Assembly (NCBI GenBank): GCA_965279135.1
Contig: OZ257133.1
Span: 1,922,001-1,986,000, forward strand
Length of the DNA stretch: 64,000 nucleotides
Direction of reading: 5' to 3'
Source of the DNA: Croceimicrobium sp965279135
GTDB taxonomy: Bacteria; Bacteroidota; Bacteroidia; Flavobacteriales; Schleiferiaceae
A model generated the notes under the pieces. That model made no database searches, had not been told where the DNA came from, and was given only the letters and a program-made list of their open reading frames with translations. Both the position numbers and the translations under genes were made by a program. Of the stretch, positions 35,521 through 44,828 are shown piece by piece. Position 1 is the first letter of the stretch. Each line of letters opens with the position of its first letter.

Positions 35521-36039
35521 TTAGATTTTTTTAATGGCTTTAAAATGGTGATCGGTATGGTAATGCATAAAGTACAGCACCTCCCTAAGTAAGAGCCTTC
35601 CCAACAGTGGATGAGGAAGTAAAGTACGGTCGAGTTTCGGCTCCTTTACCTTTTGCACAAAGTGAAAGAACTTTTTCATTTCCACATCATAGTCTTTGAG
35701 AACTTTTGAGCGATCTAAGTTTTGCGATTCTGCCGCGCGATACTCTTTTGGCGATTGGGCGGTGCTGCTTGCTAAACGCTCCTTATAGCGTTCCACCAAA
35801 CCCTCATAGCTGCGTGCTTCCCGATTGGGCTTTCCAAACGCTCGCCTTAATAAGAAACCGGGTTTGCGCACAGCTGGATTAGCCTTGCGCACAGATTTAA
35901 GCAGATGATCCATATTCTGCAAAACCGACCACTTCCCGTCTATCTGCTTATGAATCTCCTCATCGCTCAATTTATGCAGATAGGCCATGAGTTCAGCATG
36001 CTGAGCCTGAAGCATTTGATGGACCTGTTTAGTTTGCAT
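35521..36039 (-). CDS. DinB-superfamily (DinB_2) protein
   Basis: I chose ATG 36039 (MQTKQVHQML); the frame is open further upstream to 36087. The 172-residue helical-bundle protein has the three His positions expected of the DinB/YfiT metal site: MDHLLKSV, and HYHTDHH near the end. These proteins are unrelated to DNA polymerase IV despite the name. Some act as metal-dependent thiol transferases, others are unassigned. It is divergent from the polymerase IV gene, with about 170 bases between. Confidence 0.82.
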   Translation of the reverse strand: MQTKQVHQMLQAQHAELMAYLHKLSDEEIHKQIDGKWSVLQNMDHLLKSVRKANPAVRKPGFLLRRAFGKPNREARSYEGLVERYKERLASSTAQSPKEYRAAESQNLDRSKVLKDYDVEMKKFFHFVQKVKEPKLDRTLLPHPLLGRLLLREVLYFMHYHTDHHFKAIKKI

Positions 36040-36152
36040 GTGCTTGCTTTTCCGCAAGTTACACTTTTCATCCCTCCATCCCCTCATTTAGAAATAGATC
36101 GAAATTAAGTCGCTTATAAATCAGTGTCTTGGCATTTTATCAACCTGATTAT

Positions 36153-36184
36153 GTTCGAACTAACAATTCTATTTTCTAATTTTG
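36153..36184 (+). promoter_or_regulatory. promoter of the Pol IV gene with a palindrome at -33
   Basis: TAATTTTG at 36177-36184 matches the Bacteroidota -7 box exactly. At the -33 position lies the palindrome GTTCGAAC (36153-36160), similar to the CGAAC/GTTCG half-sites of LexA boxes in some bacteria. A repressor binding there would block polymerase. The resemblance to an SOS box is suggestive only. Confidence 0.5.
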
Positions 36185-36209
36185 TTATCATTCTAAAATA
36201 AATATCATA

Positions 36210-37433
36210 ATGCCCCCACTATCCCCCAAAACTATTGTCCATATGGACCTGGACAGCTTCTTTGTCTCCGTAGAGCGCCTGCATAACAGTGAATTGAATA
36301 ACCGACCGATCTTAGTGGGGGGAACCGGTAGCCGAGGGGTGGTCGCTTCTTGCAGCTATGAAGCGCGTCGCTTTGGGGTGCATTCGGGTATGCCCATGCG
36401 CATGGCACTTCAGCTTTGCCCCGAAGCAATTTTGATAAAAGGAGACAGCAGTCGTTACAGTAAATATTCCGACATCATTACTGAAATCATCAAAGAAGAA
36501 GTTCCGCTTTTTGAGAAAACCAGTATTGATGAATTTTATGCCGACCTCAGTGGTATGGACCGCTTTTTTGGCTGTTACAAATTGGCAACTGAAGTGCGGG
36601 AAAAGATCATTAAAGAGACCGGGCTCCCTATCTCCTTTGGTTTATCGAGCAATAAAACCGTAGCTAAAGTTGCTACAGGAGAAGCCAAACCCAACAATCG
36701 TTTACAAGTCCCCCGGGGAACCGAAAAACCTTTTCTTGCCCCACTTCCGGTAAAGAAAATTCCCATGGTAGGCGATAAAACCGGTCAGCTACTAAATCGC
36801 ATGGGGATACGCCACATTCACACTTTACAAAAAATGCCCCTTCCGGTGATGGAAAAAGCCATGGGGAAAAATGGCGTAAGTCTGTGGCATAAGGCCAATG
36901 GCGTAGACCCTTCTCCTCTGGTACCTTATCAGGAGCGCAAATCAATTTCTCTGGAACGCACTTTTCAGAGGGATACTACTGATGTACAAAAACTCGACAC
37001 TCTCATCGTTGCAATGGCCGAAAGCCTGGCTTTTCAGCTACGGCAGGGTAATAAGCTTACTGCTTGCGTGACCGTTAAAATCCGCTATTCCGATTTCAAC
37101 ACCTACACCCTACAAAAACGCATTCCCTACACCAGTAATGATGATAAGCTAATTGACATCAGTAAAGAGCTCTTCGAAAAACTCTACGAGCGGCGACTTT
37201 TGGTGCGGCTTATCGGTGTACGCTTTAGCCATCTGGTAGGTGGTGGACACCAGATTAACCTCTTTGAAGACAGCGCGGAAAAAATCCGACTCTATCAAGC
37301 TATGGATCGCATGCGAAAACGCTTTGGGACCGAAGCAGTAAAGCGAGCTAAAACCCTCGAATCAGGAGGCCTGAACCGAGCCAACCCCTTTAATGGCAAA
37401 GCCCCCGCTATAATGGCCCACCGTCGTCAATAA
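36210..37433 (+). CDS. dinB: DNA polymerase IV
   Basis: The 407-residue Y-family polymerase has the start VHMDLDSFFVSVERL, with the metal-binding Asp, and TSIDEFYADL with the second pair of acidic residues. The little-finger domain follows, and the beta-clamp-binding motif QINLF is at residues 348-352. It makes short, error-prone DNA stretches across damaged template. The second DnaE gene follows after 26 bases on the same strand, so the two are very likely co-transcribed as a damage-tolerance unit. Confidence 0.94.
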   Translation: MPPLSPKTIVHMDLDSFFVSVERLHNSELNNRPILVGGTGSRGVVASCSYEARRFGVHSGMPMRMALQLCPEAILIKGDSSRYSKYSDIITEIIKEEVPLFEKTSIDEFYADLSGMDRFFGCYKLATEVREKIIKETGLPISFGLSSNKTVAKVATGEAKPNNRLQVPRGTEKPFLAPLPVKKIPMVGDKTGQLLNRMGIRHIHTLQKMPLPVMEKAMGKNGVSLWHKANGVDPSPLVPYQERKSISLERTFQRDTTDVQKLDTLIVAMAESLAFQLRQGNKLTACVTVKIRYSDFNTYTLQKRIPYTSNDDKLIDISKELFEKLYERRLLVRLIGVRFSHLVGGGHQINLFEDSAEKIRLYQAMDRMRKRFGTEAVKRAKTLESGGLNRANPFNGKAPAIMAHRRQ

Positions 37434-37459
37434 TAAACCCACTCTACGCATTTCCCCCC

Positions 37460-40408
37460 ATGCTTAATCATCACAGTTATTACAGTTTCAACTATGGAGT
37501 ACTCTCTCCTTCAGAATGGGTAGAATGGGCCCGGGAAGAAGGCGAAACCGTGCTCACACTTACCGACATCAATACCTCAGCAGCATGTATTGAGTTTATA
37601 CGCCTGGCTAAAGAAGCAGGCATAAAGCCTGTAGTGGGTATTGACTTTTGCCGTGGTACCGAGCGCCAATATCTCGCTTTGGCCCGTGATGAAACGGCTT
37701 ATGCCGAAATGAATCAATACCTGTCGGAAAAGCTCCACCAAAATCTGGAACCAGAAGCGGAAGCTCCATTGGAAAAAGCCTATGTGATTTATCCCTTCGA
37801 CCTTGTGCCCAAGCGTCGCTTACGCGAAAACGAATACATCGGACTAAAGCCTAAAGACCTGAGCAAGCTGCGCTTCTCGATACTGAAAAATCAGACTCAA
37901 AAAATGGTGATTTTGCATCCCAACAGCTTTCGAGATAAGGGAGATTATAATACGCATCGCCTCCTACGCTCTATCGGAGAAAACTGCTTGCTCAGCAAGT
38001 TGAGTACTGACAAACAAGCCTCTGCCCAATGGGGCTTGATGAATTCCCGGAAACTGAAAGATCTTTTTAGCGAGTACCCGGAAATCATCGCCAATACGGA
38101 AAGAATACTCGAAGATTGTAATCTCGATTTCGAGTTTAAGAATTATTCTAAAAGCCTAAACCGGATCTATTACACTGATAGCCTGACCGGTGATCGGGAA
38201 ATCATCCGCTCACTCTGTTACAATGGCCTGGAATACCGCTACCCCAATGCTGGACCAGAGGTACACCAACGCCTCGAAAAAGAACTGGATGTTATCGAAA
38301 AGCGAGGTTACTACAGTTACTTCCTCATCAATTGGGACCTGGTAAACTATGCCCGACGCAAAAACTACTTCTATGTGGGGCGCGGTAGCGGGGCCAATAG
38401 CCTGGTAGCCTATCTGCTCCGCATTACTGATGTAGACCCCATTGAACTTGACCTCTATTTCGAGCGTTTCATCAACCTCTCCCGCAGGCAGCCTCCTGAC
38501 TTCGATGTCGACTTTTCATGGCGCGATCGGACCGATATCACCCGCTACATCTTTGAGCGTTTCCCCAAGGCCTCTCTACTCGGCTCCTATACTACTTTCA
38601 AATACCGGGCAATAGTACGCGAACTCGGAAAGGTGTTGGGTTTGCCCTCCCGCGATATCGACGAATTAAGCAAAGCTCGTCGCCGGGAAGGCAAGGATTG
38701 GGATGATATGCAAAGGCTCGTACTGCGCTATGGCAAAAGGATTGAAGACTTCCCGCATCATCTTACAATACATGCGAGTGGCATCCTTATTCCAGAAAAG
38801 GAGATTTACCACTACGGCAGCACCTTTCTACCCCCTAAAGGCTTCCCCACCACTCATTTTGACATGTATACCGCGGAAGACGTAGGCCTGCACAAATTCG
38901 ACATTCTCGGACAACGCGGCTTAGCTAAAATCAAAGATGCGGTGAAACTCGTGAAGGAAAAATATCCGGAAACCAAAGGTTTAGACATCCATCAAGTACA
39001 AGGTTTTTATGAAGATCCAAAGATTAAAGCCATGCTCAGTAAAGGGCAAACTATGGCTTGCTTCTATGTAGAATCACCTGCCATGCGAGCTCTGCTTCGT
39101 AAGCTCCGCGCCGACACTTACCTGGGTCTGGTTGCTGCCAGTTCCATCATCAGACCCGGGGTGTCGGCCAGTGGCATGATGGCCGAATACATCAAAAGGT
39201 ATCGCGAACCCGAACGCCGACAGTACATTCATCCTAAAATTGGAGAAATCCTTCAGGAAACCTATGGGGTTATGGTATATCAGGAAGATGTACTAAAAGT
39301 AGCCCACTATTTTGCCTGTTTAAGCCTGGAGGAAGCCGACATACTTCGTCGGGGAATGAGTTGGAAATTCAGGGAGCGCAATGAGTTTCACACTATCAAA
39401 GACAAGTTCTTTCAAAACTGTTTAGAGCAAGGCTACAGCGAAGAGATCAGTACTGAAGTATGGCGACAAATAGAAAGCTTTGGGAACTACGCCTTTGCCA
39501 AAGGCCATTCTGCGAGCTATGCGGTGGAAAGCTACCAAAGTCTCTACCTAAAAGCCTATTACCCCTTAGAATACCTGACCGCTACCATTAACAATGGAGG
39601 AGGATTTTACTCAGTAGAAACCTACCTTAACGAGGCTCGATTGGAAGGAGGAAGCATTGAAGCTCCATGCATTAATCGTTCAGAAATGGAATCGGTGCTC
39701 ATAGATCAAGAAATATTCCTGGGACTGAATATGCTAAAAGAACTAGAGGAAAAAACCACCATGAACATTCTTCGGGAACGACACATGAGTGGAAACTTCA
39801 AAAGCCTGAGTGAATTCCTCGAAAGGGTAGAAATATCTCTGGAACAAACTATCCTATTAATACGCATTAACGGCTTTAGAAGCCTGGAGGAAGACAAAAA
39901 GAAATTGCTTTGGGAAGCGCACTTCATTTTGGGGAACGCCAAAAAATCAGCTCCGGTAAATGAACTCTTTCGCAATACCCGAGAAAAACTAGAATTACCT
40001 GAGCTAGAGAGTGGCGAACATGAACAGGCTATAGATGAAATTGAGCTATTGGGTTTCCCCCTCAGCTCACCCTTTAATCTGGTGCCCCAGTTGCCCGAAT
40101 CTTGTATTTATGCAGAGGATATTGATCAGTTTATTGGTCAGGAAGTACGCCTTTGCGGATACCTGATCCATGTAAAAAATGTAACCACCCGCGGCAAACA
40201 AGCTCGCCATATGATGTTTGGCACTTTCCTGGATCAAAAGGGACATTTTATTGATACCGTCCACTTCCCTCCGGTGGCCGAACAATATCCCTTTCAAGGA
40301 AAAGGAATCTACCTGATTAGAGGTATCGTGATTGAAGAATATGATTTTGTGAGTGTAGAAGCTCGATATATCGAACGGCTCCCTTATGTGAATTTCGAGA
40401 ACGCTTGA
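37460..40408 (+). CDS. second DNA polymerase III alpha subunit-like protein (DnaE2-type)
   Basis: At 982 residues this is a short C-family polymerase. The catalytic Asp cluster is intact (PPDFDVDFSW, Asp347, Asp349, Asp351), and the GRGSGANSLVAYLL motif and the OB-fold region near the C-terminus are present. The PHP domain at the N-terminus is altered: the normal HxHxH reads as M1-L2-N3-H4-H5, keeping only the last His, so it should not act as a nuclease. The main DnaE of this genome is at 57070. Standing next to Pol IV, it probably does translesion synthesis, as in the ImuB-DnaE2 mutasomes. Confidence 0.9.
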   Translation: MLNHHSYYSFNYGVLSPSEWVEWAREEGETVLTLTDINTSAACIEFIRLAKEAGIKPVVGIDFCRGTERQYLALARDETAYAEMNQYLSEKLHQNLEPEAEAPLEKAYVIYPFDLVPKRRLRENEYIGLKPKDLSKLRFSILKNQTQKMVILHPNSFRDKGDYNTHRLLRSIGENCLLSKLSTDKQASAQWGLMNSRKLKDLFSEYPEIIANTERILEDCNLDFEFKNYSKSLNRIYYTDSLTGDREIIRSLCYNGLEYRYPNAGPEVHQRLEKELDVIEKRGYYSYFLINWDLVNYARRKNYFYVGRGSGANSLVAYLLRITDVDPIELDLYFERFINLSRRQPPDFDVDFSWRDRTDITRYIFERFPKASLLGSYTTFKYRAIVRELGKVLGLPSRDIDELSKARRREGKDWDDMQRLVLRYGKRIEDFPHHLTIHASGILIPEKEIYHYGSTFLPPKGFPTTHFDMYTAEDVGLHKFDILGQRGLAKIKDAVKLVKEKYPETKGLDIHQVQGFYEDPKIKAMLSKGQTMACFYVESPAMRALLRKLRADTYLGLVAASSIIRPGVSASGMMAEYIKRYREPERRQYIHPKIGEILQETYGVMVYQEDVLKVAHYFACLSLEEADILRRGMSWKFRERNEFHTIKDKFFQNCLEQGYSEEISTEVWRQIESFGNYAFAKGHSASYAVESYQSLYLKAYYPLEYLTATINNGGGFYSVETYLNEARLEGGSIEAPCINRSEMESVLIDQEIFLGLNMLKELEEKTTMNILRERHMSGNFKSLSEFLERVEISLEQTILLIRINGFRSLEEDKKKLLWEAHFILGNAKKSAPVNELFRNTREKLELPELESGEHEQAIDEIELLGFPLSSPFNLVPQLPESCIYAEDIDQFIGQEVRLCGYLIHVKNVTTRGKQARHMMFGTFLDQKGHFIDTVHFPPVAEQYPFQGKGIYLIRGIVIEEYDFVSVEARYIERLPYVNFENA

Positions 40409-40461
40409 GAAAGACATTCGGAGGCATAATTTTTGGATATTTAAACCTAAATCCAAGTTTG

Positions 40462-41183
40462 ATGATAAAGAGATTACTCCTGCTCCTTCCCTTGCTCTTC
40501 TCCTCCTGTGTAGCCTACCATTATGGTGATATGTCTCATGCTGGTTATCCCGATCCAAGATTCGAAACTAGCGGTAAAGCCTACGCACAAGTAAGCACCA
40601 CCCGAATCCTTTTTCTGGGCGGCCTGGGAACTGATGGAATGCTAATGGAAGCCCAGCAAAAACTGCATGACCTTCACCCCCTAAAAGAAGGGGAATATTT
40701 TATCAACTACACCTACGATTACAAGCATAAATTCTTTCTGTTTGGCGATCGTACCGAGCTAACCTTAAGTGCTGATGTTATCCGGGACAGGTCCATAGCT
40801 GTTTCCAATTCTAATTTCGATCCCGTAAAGGATTTACGCAACGGTGATCCTATTTACCTCCTAAATGCCACCAGCCGCGGCACAGTAAAAAAGGCAATTT
40901 TCATTAACTACGATGGAGATACTCAAAAGGATACTGTTGGAGTTGAATTCATCTGGGCTAACGAAAGACCTCGATTTAAGAAGAAAACCATGCCCTTAGG
41001 CTTCCTATTTTTCACCCAAATGACCGAAAACGATATTGCTCTGCATAAACTCAAAATTGGACAGGAAATCAAAAACTTCCGTCAAAGAGATTGGATCATC
41101 GTGGCTTATAGCCGAGGCCAGTTCATTCTCGAAAACAAGGAGGGAGAGCTTGTTAGGGTTAGGGCGGGGGAAATTGGTAACAA

Positions 41184-41187
<4 letters not shown>
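40462..41187 (+). CDS. lipoprotein, possibly DUF6567-like
   Basis: I chose ATG 40462, which starts a lipoprotein signal (MIKRLLLLLPLLFSSC, Cys16); the frame is open back to 40405, overlapping the polymerase gene. A block TTRILFLGGLGTDGMLMEAQQKL, which is split here by a short gap in conservation, resembles the small Bacteroidota lipoprotein family DUF6567. The second half is soluble, with a DGDTQKDTVGVEF segment. The function is unknown. Its stop codon lies in the first unit of the heptamer-repeat array. Confidence 0.7.
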
Positions 41188-41344
<157 letters not shown>

Positions 41345-41348
41345 CCCC

Positions 41349-42287
41349 ATGCCCCACAAAACTTCGCTCACCATCATCCTAACCTGCCTGATTATTTCAT
41401 TTAGTCAAGCGCAAACCAAAACCAAAAAGAAACCCCTGTACTACAGTGTCGATGCAGATATCAGTGAAAAGCCTGTTCCATGGATCATCGGTGTTGATGG
41501 AGGTGTTGAAATAGGAATTGGAGAAGATGAAACCTTTGAGCAGTATTTGCTTGGTCTGAGACTCGAGAATCAAATTGGTGATCGGTTCAGATTACAAAGC
41601 GTGTACAAACATGGCTTCTCCGGAAATGAAAGAGCAAACGCCTATCGTGCTCAGTTTGGTGGCTATTATACTTTTCATGAAAAGATTGAAATGGGAAAGC
41701 ATGAAGCTATCTATTTGCTCAAAAGACGTCGTGGAAGAAGACCCAAGCAAAGAATTAAAATTGATAGAGATTTACAGACCCACTACAGTTGGGAAGCCTA
41801 TCTGGGATTAAGCAGCTTTCGACATCAAAACAATAACACTCAGGAACTCAATTCCCCTGGCTCTTTACCTGATGCTATAAACAACAGCATAGAAATCTAT
41901 GGCACTCAGGTTCATGGCATCGAAATGGGTGTTTCAAGAAGAATTCGCGAGCGGTTTTTCTTCACTATTGGTGAGCAGAAGAGCAATCAAACCTCAGATC
42001 AAAGATGGATTTTTAAAACCATCCTTCCGCTTAGCCAAACTGCCGATATCAGCTATCTCACTACTACTGGAACCCAATTCATCGACCAGTCAGATATCCT
42101 CGAAGATCAATTTGAAAACATAGGATTTTCCTTGGGCTATGAAGGATACTGGTCTAGCAATCATCAAAACTCCAATCTGTTTTTGGGATTTAGAATGAAT
42201 GGAATCGCATATCCAGCCTTAGAAAGTCTTCCGGTGGTAGTGCAGATGGGCCTAATAATCGGCATCGGTCATAACCGCCAGCCCTAA
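41349..42287 (+). CDS. outer-membrane-like beta-barrel protein, copy 1 of a tandem pair
   Basis: A signal peptide (MPHKTSLTIILTCLIISFSQAQ) is followed by alternating strands typical of a small outer-membrane barrel: VDGGVEIGIG, YLLGLRLENQIG, FRLQSVYKHGF, and an end with LFLGFRMNGIAYP and MGLIIGIGHN. It shares a core with the next gene: EMGVSRRIRERFFFTIG here and EVGFSRRILERSYFSIDG there. No function is known. The start ATG follows a run of seven C that ends the heptamer array, so slippage or array-length change could affect its promoter or leader. Confidence 0.7.
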   Translation: MPHKTSLTIILTCLIISFSQAQTKTKKKPLYYSVDADISEKPVPWIIGVDGGVEIGIGEDETFEQYLLGLRLENQIGDRFRLQSVYKHGFSGNERANAYRAQFGGYYTFHEKIEMGKHEAIYLLKRRRGRRPKQRIKIDRDLQTHYSWEAYLGLSSFRHQNNNTQELNSPGSLPDAINNSIEIYGTQVHGIEMGVSRRIRERFFFTIGEQKSNQTSDQRWIFKTILPLSQTADISYLTTTGTQFIDQSDILEDQFENIGFSLGYEGYWSSNHQNSNLFLGFRMNGIAYPALESLPVVVQMGLIIGIGHNRQP

Positions 42288-42297
42288 ATTAGTGTCT

Positions 42298-43272
42298 ATG
42301 AAGCCGCTTTTCTTTTTTGGTTTTCTATTACTGGTATCTTATCAGATTCAGGGGCAGGAAGAACTCTATACCTTCGAAGATGGTCAGCAGGTATACTTTG
42401 AGTTTTTCGAGGACAAATCACGTGAACCCATCTCCATGGGTTTAAGTGCTTACACCACCGTATCTGTTTACTCCTCCCTTAGAAGCATTTCTGATTTTAT
42501 CCAAGGCCCAAGAACCATCCTTGGCTTGGAAGGATTCTATCAACTACATAATGACTTTCAGGTTAAGGCTCATTTCGCTTCGGGAAGTCTATTTGAAACC
42601 TCTGATGATGCTTATACCACCATGCGGATGGGACTAAATGGACATTGGGCCATTTTCCGAAATACCAAAGACTATGATGAAGGAATCCCAGTAGGATCGC
42701 GAGATATTGATATCAACCGGTGGGTCAATTACCAAATTATTGCCCCGGTTACCAGAAGCTATCTCTGGGAGTTTAGTTTAGGGATCAATCAATGGCAGCA
42801 CTTTTATGAAGATGAATTCAATCGTGATGAATTGAGTAATCTCCCTCGTGGAAATTCGCTTCGAGGGATCGCGGTTAAGGGCTTTGACATTACCCATTTA
42901 GAAGTAGGTTTTTCCCGTCGCATCCTGGAGCGCAGCTATTTTAGTATTGATGGAAGAAATCGGTCACATGTCGTGGATCAACGTTACAGCTTCCTTCTAT
43001 TGTTGCCATTAAGAAGCAGAATTAGTGGAGAATACTTATTCGATGATATAAACCTGGAACCCCTGCCCTTTGATGATGGAGATCATTTTGATTTCCTACA
43101 AAGACGCTGGGGCCTGGCTTTCAATTTTGAATACAATTCATCCCTACTCGCGCAAGGTGGTTACCTTGCAATTGGTTTTATTGGTGGGCTTCATTGGTAT
43201 CCCATTTTCAGGGGTTCTCCAGCCTTGCTAAATGCGGGAATAAAGCTTAGCCTAATCCGAAATAAACGCTAG
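42298..43272 (+). CDS. outer-membrane-like beta-barrel protein, copy 2 of a tandem pair
   Basis: ATG 42298 (MKPLFFFGFLLLVSYQIQGQ) gives a good signal peptide; the GTG at 42292 would add two residues. Strand-rich segments such as SMGLSAYTTVSVY, FQVKAHFASGSL and LAFNFEYNSS indicate a beta-barrel. The block EVGFSRRILERSYFSIDG, followed by VVDQRYSFLLLLPLRS, matches the preceding paralogue. The two genes lie 10 bases apart and are surely one transcription unit. They likely arose by duplication and may differ in ligand or position in a larger envelope complex. Confidence 0.7.
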   Translation: MKPLFFFGFLLLVSYQIQGQEELYTFEDGQQVYFEFFEDKSREPISMGLSAYTTVSVYSSLRSISDFIQGPRTILGLEGFYQLHNDFQVKAHFASGSLFETSDDAYTTMRMGLNGHWAIFRNTKDYDEGIPVGSRDIDINRWVNYQIIAPVTRSYLWEFSLGINQWQHFYEDEFNRDELSNLPRGNSLRGIAVKGFDITHLEVGFSRRILERSYFSIDGRNRSHVVDQRYSFLLLLPLRSRISGEYLFDDINLEPLPFDDGDHFDFLQRRWGLAFNFEYNSSLLAQGGYLAIGFIGGLHWYPIFRGSPALLNAGIKLSLIRNKR

Positions 43273-43291
43273 TAGAATTACAATCATTTTT

Positions 43292-44098
43292 ATGTGCTAC
43301 GACTCACTATCCCTCACCAGGCGGGCCCTAGATTACGCTCATCGCATTGGTTATAGTGATGAAACCATCCAGGAATTAGAGGAACAATTTCTCCGAATTC
43401 GAGAAACTCAGGGACCAGTTTTTCATGCTAGCGCTTATGCTCATCCTACCTTTCCTATTGTTGGTGATATTGAAAAACCCCGGGTTGAAGGACACCTATG
43501 GGGTCTCATTCCCTCCTGGGTAAAGGATAAAGAACAAGCGACCAGTATTTGGAATCGAACTATAAATGCGCGGAGTGAAAGCATTTTGGAAAAACCCTCT
43601 TTTCGAAGCGCGGCGAAAAAGGGCCGCTGTTTAGTAATTACGGATGGGTTCTACGAACATCACCATAAAGCCGGAAAAAACTTCCCCTTCATTATTCAAC
43701 ACCTTGACGAAGGACCAATGATTCTGGCCGGGCTAAAGGAAGATTGGGTTGATCCCGAAACGAATAAACATTGGCGAACCTTTACAATTGTTACGACTGA
43801 AGGAAATGACTTGCTTTCAGAGATTCATAACAACCCAAAACTTAAAGGACCTAGAATGCCTGTGATCCTTAATAAAGAAAGTCAAAAGCTATGGCTGGAA
43901 GACTGGGAAGAAAATCCAGAAGAACGCATTCGCCATCTCTGTAAACCTTATGCAAGCGATGATTTGAAAGCACACCCAGTCCAGGCAATTCGGGGTAAAA
44001 AAGCCCTCGGCAACGTTGCTGAGGCCATGGAAGAAGTAAACTACCCTGAATTAGATGACTCAGGGTCGAACGATAATGAGCAAATGGAGTTATTCTAA
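43292..44098 (+). CDS. SRAP-domain abasic-site protein (YedK/HMCES family) with a C-terminal clamp motif
   Basis: The SRAP domain begins with Met-Cys, where Cys2 becomes the N-terminal residue and forms the crosslink to abasic DNA in this family. Also present are WGLIPSW, NARSESI and CLVITDGFYEHH, with the Glu and His of the active site. The 268-residue protein is longer than usual by about 30 residues. It ends in NEQMELF, where Gln264 to Phe268 fits the beta-clamp consensus QLxLF. It is 19 bases after the barrel gene, and the following SDR gene starts 4 bases after its stop. Confidence 0.9.
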   Translation: MCYDSLSLTRRALDYAHRIGYSDETIQELEEQFLRIRETQGPVFHASAYAHPTFPIVGDIEKPRVEGHLWGLIPSWVKDKEQATSIWNRTINARSESILEKPSFRSAAKKGRCLVITDGFYEHHHKAGKNFPFIIQHLDEGPMILAGLKEDWVDPETNKHWRTFTIVTTEGNDLLSEIHNNPKLKGPRMPVILNKESQKLWLEDWEENPEERIRHLCKPYASDDLKAHPVQAIRGKKALGNVAEAMEEVNYPELDDSGSNDNEQMELF

Positions 44099-44102
44099 AA
44101 AA

Positions 44103-44828
44103 ATGGAAATGAATAGTCTTTCAAATAAAGTGGCCTTCATCACCGGAGGCAATAAAGGTATTGGTTATGGAATCGCGGAATCCTTATTGAAGGAAGGCAT
44201 GAAGGTGGCCATTAGCTCCCGCAGTTTAGATAGTGCTGAAAGCGCATCCAAACAATTGATGCAAGACCATGGTGGCGAGGTCCTTCCCCTGGCTGTAGAT
44301 GTTCGAGAATATGAACAACAGGTTGAAGCCAATGCCCGGATTATGGAGCGTTTTGGTAAGTTGGATGTTCTGATTGCAAATGCTGGAATTGGTCATTTCG
44401 CACCAGTTGATCAGATGTCCATCGAAGACTGGAATGCGGTAATTGAAACAAATGTAAATGGTGTTTTCTACAGCATTAGGGCCTGCGCCAATGCCTTGAA
44501 GGAAAGCAAAGGTTACATCTTCACCATCAGCAGCCTGGCCGGTACTAACTTCTTTGCTAATGGCTCAGCCTATAATGCCAGCAAGTTTGCGGTTACCGGA
44601 TTTAGTCAGGCAGCAATGCTCGATTTCCGACCTTATGATGTTAAGTTAAGTACGATAATGCCCGGCTCGGTAACAAGCTACTTCAATAATCACGAACCGG
44701 TTGAATCCGATGCTTGGAAAATACAACCTGAAGACCTCGGCAAATTGGTGGTAGACCTGCTTAAAATGCACCCGCGGACCCTCCCCAGCAAAGTTGAAGT
44801 TAGACCTAGTCGACCTCCCGGGTCCTAG
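44103..44828 (+). CDS. short-chain dehydrogenase/reductase
   Basis: The start at ATG 44103 (MEMNSLSNKVAFITGG) is 4 bases after the SRAP stop; a second ATG at 44109 is possible, and the frame upstream of 44103 is unlikely to be coding. The classic SDR set is complete: TGGNKGIG for the cofactor, NAGIG, TISS with the catalytic Ser, and Tyr157-(x)3-Lys161 in YNASK. It is therefore an active NAD(P)-dependent oxidoreductase, substrate unknown. It differs from the SDR-like protein at 4106, which lacks the Tyr and Lys. Confidence 0.9.
   Translation: MEMNSLSNKVAFITGGNKGIGYGIAESLLKEGMKVAISSRSLDSAESASKQLMQDHGGEVLPLAVDVREYEQQVEANARIMERFGKLDVLIANAGIGHFAPVDQMSIEDWNAVIETNVNGVFYSIRACANALKESKGYIFTISSLAGTNFFANGSAYNASKFAVTGFSQAAMLDFRPYDVKLSTIMPGSVTSYFNNHEPVESDAWKIQPEDLGKLVVDLLKMHPRTLPSKVEVRPSRPPGS

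Noticed and set aside
40067..40558. Minus-strand open frame opposite the second DnaE end
   Set aside because: It covers the C-terminal OB-fold part of the polymerase and the start of the lipoprotein gene, both supported; no homology is visible.
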